Part shown: positions 60,503-64,000 of the stretch, one piece after another | Layout of the letters: each line of letters begins with the position of its first letter | Numbering within the stretch: position 1 is the first letter of the stretch | DNA from: Paradesertivirga superstes | GTDB lineage: Bacteria; Bacteroidota; Bacteroidia; Sphingobacteriales; Sphingobacteriaceae | NCBI RefSeq assembly: GCF_037622515.1 | Contig: NZ_JBBJCN010000004.1 | Span: 62,001-126,000, forward strand | DNA length: 64,000 nt | Reading direction: 5' to 3' | Notes under the pieces: generated by a model | Told to the model about the DNA's origin: nothing | The model's input: the letters and a program-made list of their open reading frames with translations, nothing else | Databases searched by the model: none | Program-made: the position numbers and the translations under genes

Positions 60503-61881
60503 TATTTCCTCCTGTTGTTTCCTTTAAAACCACCTTTCACGCTGCTGGAAACTTTGGCTGCCTTCCCTGCCTTACCGGTTCCTGCTTTGTTACTTGCCTC
60601 GAGCTTTGATTTTGCTATTTTTTGAGCTATGACCTTTGCATTCTTTTTTTCATGAAAAGCGCCTTTAAAATCAGGGTCTTCTTTACGTTTTTGATTATCG
60701 ATTTCTTTAGCAATATCCTGGCGTTCCTGGTATGGTGTTTCTTCAATAAAAACTTCGGATGGAATATCTTTAACAGGAATTTGTTGCTTAATCAAAGTTT
60801 CAATTTTGGTTACGTAATATTTTTCAGCCTCGTTACAAAAGGTAATGGCATCTCCAATACTATTAGCCCGTCCGGTTCTGCCGATTCTATGTACATAATC
60901 CTCGATAATTATCGGAACATCAAAATTGATTACATGACTAACTTCCGTTACATCAATACCACGTGAAGCAACATCGGTAGCAACCAAAACTCTAACCCCG
61001 CCTTCTTTAAATGCATTAATGGAGTTAATCCGGGTGTTTTGACCCTTGTTAGCATGAATAACCCTGATTTCATCCAAGGTAAACCTGCGCTCTAAAAACT
61101 TGAAGATATTATCAGCGGTAGTTTTAGTTTTACAAAAGATTATCAACCTGTTAAACTCTTCTCCCTTAAGTAAATATTGAAGCAGATTGATTTTTGTTTT
61201 ATTATTGGGAACATAATATAATACCTGATTAACCGATTGAGCAGGTGTAGCAGGCGCAGAAGCTTCAATAATGGTAGGAAACTTTAAAAAATCTCCAGCA
61301 ATCTTATGAACCAAATCACTCATAGTAGCCGAGAAAAGAAGATTTTGCCGTTTTCGGGGAACTACTTCCAAAATGCGATGAATAGAACCAATAAAGCCCA
61401 TATCAACCATTTTATCGGCTTCGTCCATTACCATGAATTGTATCGATCGGGTGTTTATATCTCCAGAAAGATATAAATCAAGAAAACGCCCGGGTGTAGC
61501 AACCAAAATGTCTAAGCCGTTAGCAAGCTTTTCCTTCTGACCTTTAGGCCCTAAACCGCCATAAATTACAACAGTTCTTAAATCTGTATATTTAGCAAAC
61601 AGCTTAATGTTTTCCTCAATCTGCATGGCAAGCTCACGGGTTGGAGCCAGTATAAGTGCCCTTGCATCGTTCCCCTGTGCATATTTAAGCTTCATTAGTA
61701 TTGGCAACACAAATGCTGCAGTTTTGCCCGTGCCGGTTTGAGCAATGCCCATTAAATCCTGACCGGATAAAGCCGGAGCTATAGCTTTTTGCTGAATTGG
61801 AGTAGGGATTGTAAAGCCCGCATCTGCAATTGCATTCAGAATCTGAGGGTTTAGTTTAAAATCTTCGAAAGATTGCGACAT
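60499..61881 (-). CDS. DEAD-box RNA helicase
   Basis: The 460 residues contain all core motifs: Q motif FTIPTPIQQKAI, I AQTGTGKT, Ia PTRELA, II DEAD (VMDEADKMVDMGF), III SAT, and VI HRIGRTGR. A Lys/Gly-rich tail (GGFKGNNRRKY) follows, as in RhlE/CsdA-like proteins. It unwinds RNA in ribosome assembly or decay. A TATCTTTG box on the minus strand (61886-61893) ends only 4 bp before the ATG, so the mRNA may be almost leaderless. Confidence 0.93.
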   Translation of the reverse strand: MSQSFEDFKLNPQILNAIADAGFTIPTPIQQKAIAPALSGQDLMGIAQTGTGKTAAFVLPILMKLKYAQGNDARALILAPTRELAMQIEENIKLFAKYTDLRTVVIYGGLGPKGQKEKLANGLDILVATPGRFLDLYLSGDINTRSIQFMVMDEADKMVDMGFIGSIHRILEVVPRKRQNLLFSATMSDLVHKIAGDFLKFPTIIEASAPATPAQSVNQVLYYVPNNKTKINLLQYLLKGEEFNRLIIFCKTKTTADNIFKFLERRFTLDEIRVIHANKGQNTRINSINAFKEGGVRVLVATDVASRGIDVTEVSHVINFDVPIIIEDYVHRIGRTGRANSIGDAITFCNEAEKYYVTKIETLIKQQIPVKDIPSEVFIEETPYQERQDIAKEIDNQKRKEDPDFKGAFHEKKNAKVIAQKIAKSKLEASNKAGTGKAGKAAKVSSSVKGGFKGNNRRKY

Positions 61882-61983
61882 TCCGCAAAGATACCATGTA
61901 TTTACGATTTTTATTTACGAATTACGATTATGTGCCAATCCATAATAAAAATCAAAAAAGTCAAATCGTAATTACCAAGTCTT

Positions 61984-61991
61984 ATCTTTGC
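61984..61991 (+). promoter_or_regulatory. -7 element for pyrC
   Basis: TATCTTTG matches TAnnTTTG and lies 44 bp before the pyrC ATG. No clear -33 TTTG is seen. The divergent helicase has the same box on the other strand at 61886-61893. Confidence 0.45.
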
Positions 61992-62035
61992 GCCAAATAC
62001 AATCAGCGAATAATAAAAAGTAAATCGAAAATCCA

Positions 62036-63367
62036 ATGTCTTCTATTCTGATAAAATCGGCAATAATAATTAATGAAGGAAAACAAGTTACAGGTGATGT
62101 CTTTATTAATAATGGTTTTATAGAGAAAATAGGATCGTCTTTAAATGTACGGGCAGACAAAGAGATTAACGCTGAAGGACAATACCTACTTCCCGGATGC
62201 ATTGACGATCAGGTGCATTTCCGTGAGCCAGGCTTAACACATAAAGGAGATATTTATACTGAAAGCAGAGCCGCGGTTGCAGGGGGAATAACTTCCTATA
62301 TGGAAATGCCAAACACTGTCCCCAATACTGTAACACAAGAATTGCTGGAGAACAAGTATAAAATCGCTTCGGAAAAATCATTGGCAAATTATTCCTTTTA
62401 CATGGGCGCAACTAATGATAATTTGGAAGAAGTTCTTAAAACTGATTCAAAAAATGTATGCGGTATAAAAATTTTCATGGGATCCTCTACCGGTAATATG
62501 CTGGTTGATAATGAAAAGGCCCTTGAATCAATTTTTAGCTCTACTCCTATGTTAATTGCTACTCATTGCGAAGATGAAGAAACGATTAAGCGAAACCTGG
62601 AAATATTTAAACAGAAATACGGAGAAGAGATTACTCCGGAAATGCATCCGCTAATCAGAACAGCCGAAGCATGCTATAAATCTTCTTCATTTGCGGTTGC
62701 TCTTGCCAAAAAGCATAATTCACGCTTGCATATACTTCACATTTCCTCAGCTATAGAAACTGCCTTATTTGATAATACTATTCCATTAAAGGATAAAAAG
62801 ATTACAGCCGAAGCCTGCGTGCATCATCTGTGGTTCTCGGAAAAAGATTATTCAGAAAAAGGGAACTGGATAAAGTGGAATCCTGCAATTAAAACTGCTG
62901 ACGACCGTAAAGCAATATTTGATGCCGTTTTAGACGGAAGAATTGATGTGATTGCAACCGATCATGCGCCTCATACTAGAGAAGAAAAATCTAAACCGTA
63001 TTTGCAGGCGCCATCAGGAGGCCCTTTAGTGCAACATTCCTTACTGGCTATGCTGGAGTTTTATAAAAAAGGCGGGATCTCGATAGAAAAGATTGTCGAG
63101 AAGATGGCACATAATCCTGCGATTTGCTTCAGAGTCGAAAACCGCGGATTTATACGCGAAGGATACTGGGCAGATGTGGTGCTGGTCGATTTGGGCACTA
63201 CATCTCTGGTTTCAAGAGACAATATTATTTCTAAATGCGGGTGGAGCCCTTTTGAAGGGTATGAATTCAAGTCGTCCATTACCCATACTATAGTGTCTGG
63301 TAAAATAGTGTATGAAAATGGAAAACTGATAGAATCAGGAAGTGGCAAAAGATTACAATTCTCCTAG
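62036..63367 (+). CDS. pyrC: Dihydroorotase (catalytic type)
   Basis: The 443 residues make up a class I dihydroorotase. The metal segment reads DDQVHFREPGLTHKGD, the carbamylated-Lys region GIKIFMGSSTGNML, and the later ligands are LHILHISS and IATDHAPHTREEK. It closes carbamoyl aspartate to dihydroorotate in pyrimidine synthesis. The first His of H-x-H is Gln here, which is usual for Bacteroidetes members as far as I recall. It is monocistronic, facing holA. Confidence 0.93.
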   Translation: MSSILIKSAIIINEGKQVTGDVFINNGFIEKIGSSLNVRADKEINAEGQYLLPGCIDDQVHFREPGLTHKGDIYTESRAAVAGGITSYMEMPNTVPNTVTQELLENKYKIASEKSLANYSFYMGATNDNLEEVLKTDSKNVCGIKIFMGSSTGNMLVDNEKALESIFSSTPMLIATHCEDEETIKRNLEIFKQKYGEEITPEMHPLIRTAEACYKSSSFAVALAKKHNSRLHILHISSAIETALFDNTIPLKDKKITAEACVHHLWFSEKDYSEKGNWIKWNPAIKTADDRKAIFDAVLDGRIDVIATDHAPHTREEKSKPYLQAPSGGPLVQHSLLAMLEFYKKGGISIEKIVEKMAHNPAICFRVENRGFIREGYWADVVLVDLGTTSLVSRDNIISKCGWSPFEGYEFKSSITHTIVSGKIVYENGKLIESGSGKRLQFS

Positions 63368-63437
63368 CGCTGAATTATTTAGAGGAAATTTTTTACAGGT
63401 AAATAGTTAAAAAACAGCTTCTTTTTTCCTGTCTTTT

Positions 63438-63469
63438 TTTGGTAAATCCGGATAAATTCCTTATCTTTA
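63438..63469 (+). promoter_or_regulatory. Bacteroidetes-type promoter in the pyrC-holA gap
   Basis: TTTG at 63438-63441 is followed after 20 bases by TATCTTTA at 63462-63469, close to the TTTG-N19-TAnnTTTG consensus. No protein gene lies downstream on this strand, so it may drive the candidate RNA at 63475. Confidence 0.55.
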
Positions 63470-63474
63470 ATACA

Positions 63475-63589
63475 GCAAAACTCACATAAAGAATCTGTTT
63501 TATGAGTTGAGAGTTAAGCTCTTTTTCTCATAGACAAAGTCCCGACGCTTACACTTCTTTCATACTGAAGCGACGGGGCTTTCTTTTTT
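63475..63589 (+). ncRNA. Candidate small RNA of about 115 nt
   Basis: The stretch begins just after a promoter-like pair and contains TATGAG/CTCATA arms (63511-63532). It ends in a strong hairpin: GTCCCGACGCTT at 63539-63550 with AAGCGACGGGGC at 63568-63579, one A-A mismatch, then CTTTCTTTTTT. The size and position would fit a trans-acting or 6S-type RNA, but I cannot assign a family. It has no long frame. Confidence 0.5.
63539..63589 (+). terminator. Strong terminator hairpin
   Basis: The 11-12-bp GC-rich stem at 63539-63550/63568-63579 and following T-run form a rho-independent terminator on the plus strand; the symmetrical AAAG and CTTT flanks could also serve holA from the other side. 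Confidence 0.7.
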
Positions 63590-63599
63590 ATGAACGGTT

Positions 63600-64000
63600 C
63601 TAATGGATTATTTTAAATACCAACTCTTTCAATAATTCTCCGTCTGTTGTATTACCTGAAGAATCAACACCTTTAGATTTTAAATCATATTCCCGTAAGT
63701 AACTAAATATCGTAAACACCTTAAACGCATCATAATTTTTTGCCGCTAATTCATAATCCTTTATGAAATATGGATTAACGCCAAGTTCTCTCGCCAGGTT
63801 TTGCGGCGATCTGTCAGGAACGTAATGGTATTTCAATATTTTTGTGAACCATGTATTCAAGGCACCAAAAACTAACTGAATAGGATTCGCTTTAGGATTG
63901 GCAGTAAAATAATCAATGATCTGGTTTGCTTTAAATGGATCGCGTTTTGCCAGTGCATCCTGAAGTTCAAAAACGTTATATTCTTTGCTGATTCCTATAT
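63600..64000 (-). CDS. holA: DNA polymerase III subunit delta (C-terminal part)
   Basis: The frame continues beyond the right window edge, so only the C-terminal 133 residues are seen. ISKEYNVFELQDALAKRDPF, KANQIIDYFTANPKANPIQL and FTKILKYHYVPDRSPQNLAR match the collar domain of HolA. The delta subunit opens the sliding clamp in the clamp loader. The TTG at 63860 is internal and is not the start. Confidence 0.88.
   Translation of the reverse strand, partial: IGISKEYNVFELQDALAKRDPFKANQIIDYFTANPKANPIQLVFGALNTWFTKILKYHYVPDRSPQNLARELGVNPYFIKDYELAAKNYDAFKVFTIFSYLREYDLKSKGVDSSGNTTDGELLKELVFKIIH

Overview
The window looks like a chromosome segment of a Bacteroidetes bacterium, most likely a Sphingobacteriaceae member (Pedobacter/Mucilaginibacter type). 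The evidence is a GldC gliding-motility protein, a BatA-type protein, DUF4199, a GH3 acyl-adenylase-like protein, Bacteroidetes promoters of the form TTTG-N19/20-TAnnTTTG, AT-rich spacers with few Shine-Dalgarno sites, and repeat families I associate with this phylum. Taxonomy is inferred from protein families only; no rRNA gene is present.

Left half (about 1-28.9 kb) is a stress and envelope gene cluster. It holds two PRC-barrel proteins, two cation/proton antiporters (CPA2 and CPA1), a GH15 glucosidase, glucose 1-dehydrogenase, 6-phosphogluconate dehydrogenase, a DUF305 protein, an L,D-transpeptidase, several small lipoproteins, DUF2254 and DUF421 membrane proteins, an FNR-like regulator, an AI-2E family exporter, two Cys-rich DUF326 copper-type proteins with a metal-binding lipoprotein between them, a SYLF-domain protein, a DUF4136 lipoprotein, an ion channel with a non-canonical filter, a DegP/HtrA protease, a two-domain Usp protein and a fused OtsA-OtsB. 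Together these suggest osmotic, pH, metal and envelope stress tolerance, with trehalose made by OtsAB and glucose possibly recovered by GH15 and fed to NAD(P)H generation. Several genes here are frameshifted: a response regulator, a small ORF and the tail of the AI-2E exporter.

The junction (about 29.0-30.97 kb) holds a possible IS3-type fragment, a small ORF and a serine-recombinase pseudogene with three frameshifts. It ends against a terminator and a tRNA-Leu(CAA) gene, which suggests a mobile-element scar.

Right half (31-64 kb) is mostly housekeeping. A long minus-strand run goes from a BatA-like protein through a metal-ligand-deficient dihydroorotase homologue, DUF4199, two glycosyltransferases, a GH3 protein, Dxr, RseP and HscB to the tRNA. 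Next come a thioesterase, Ddl, a lone receiver, a NatAB-like ABC exporter, Ppx/GppA, Maf, KdsC, IscX, a 2Fe-2S ferredoxin and a DUF2520 protein. Cytochrome c maturation genes (ccmF, ccmE, ccmD, ccmC, ccmB) are interleaved with glutamate dehydrogenase and a methyltransferase. Then follow MGMT, GldC, a DEAD-box helicase, a catalytic-type dihydroorotase, a candidate small RNA and the 3' part of holA.

I found no CRISPR array, rRNA or intact transposase. No single operon stands out as a clearly new system. The best leads are the unknown paralogue families in the stress cluster, the channel filter, the FNR-like regulator, the candidate sRNA near 63.5 kb and the degenerate dihydroorotase.
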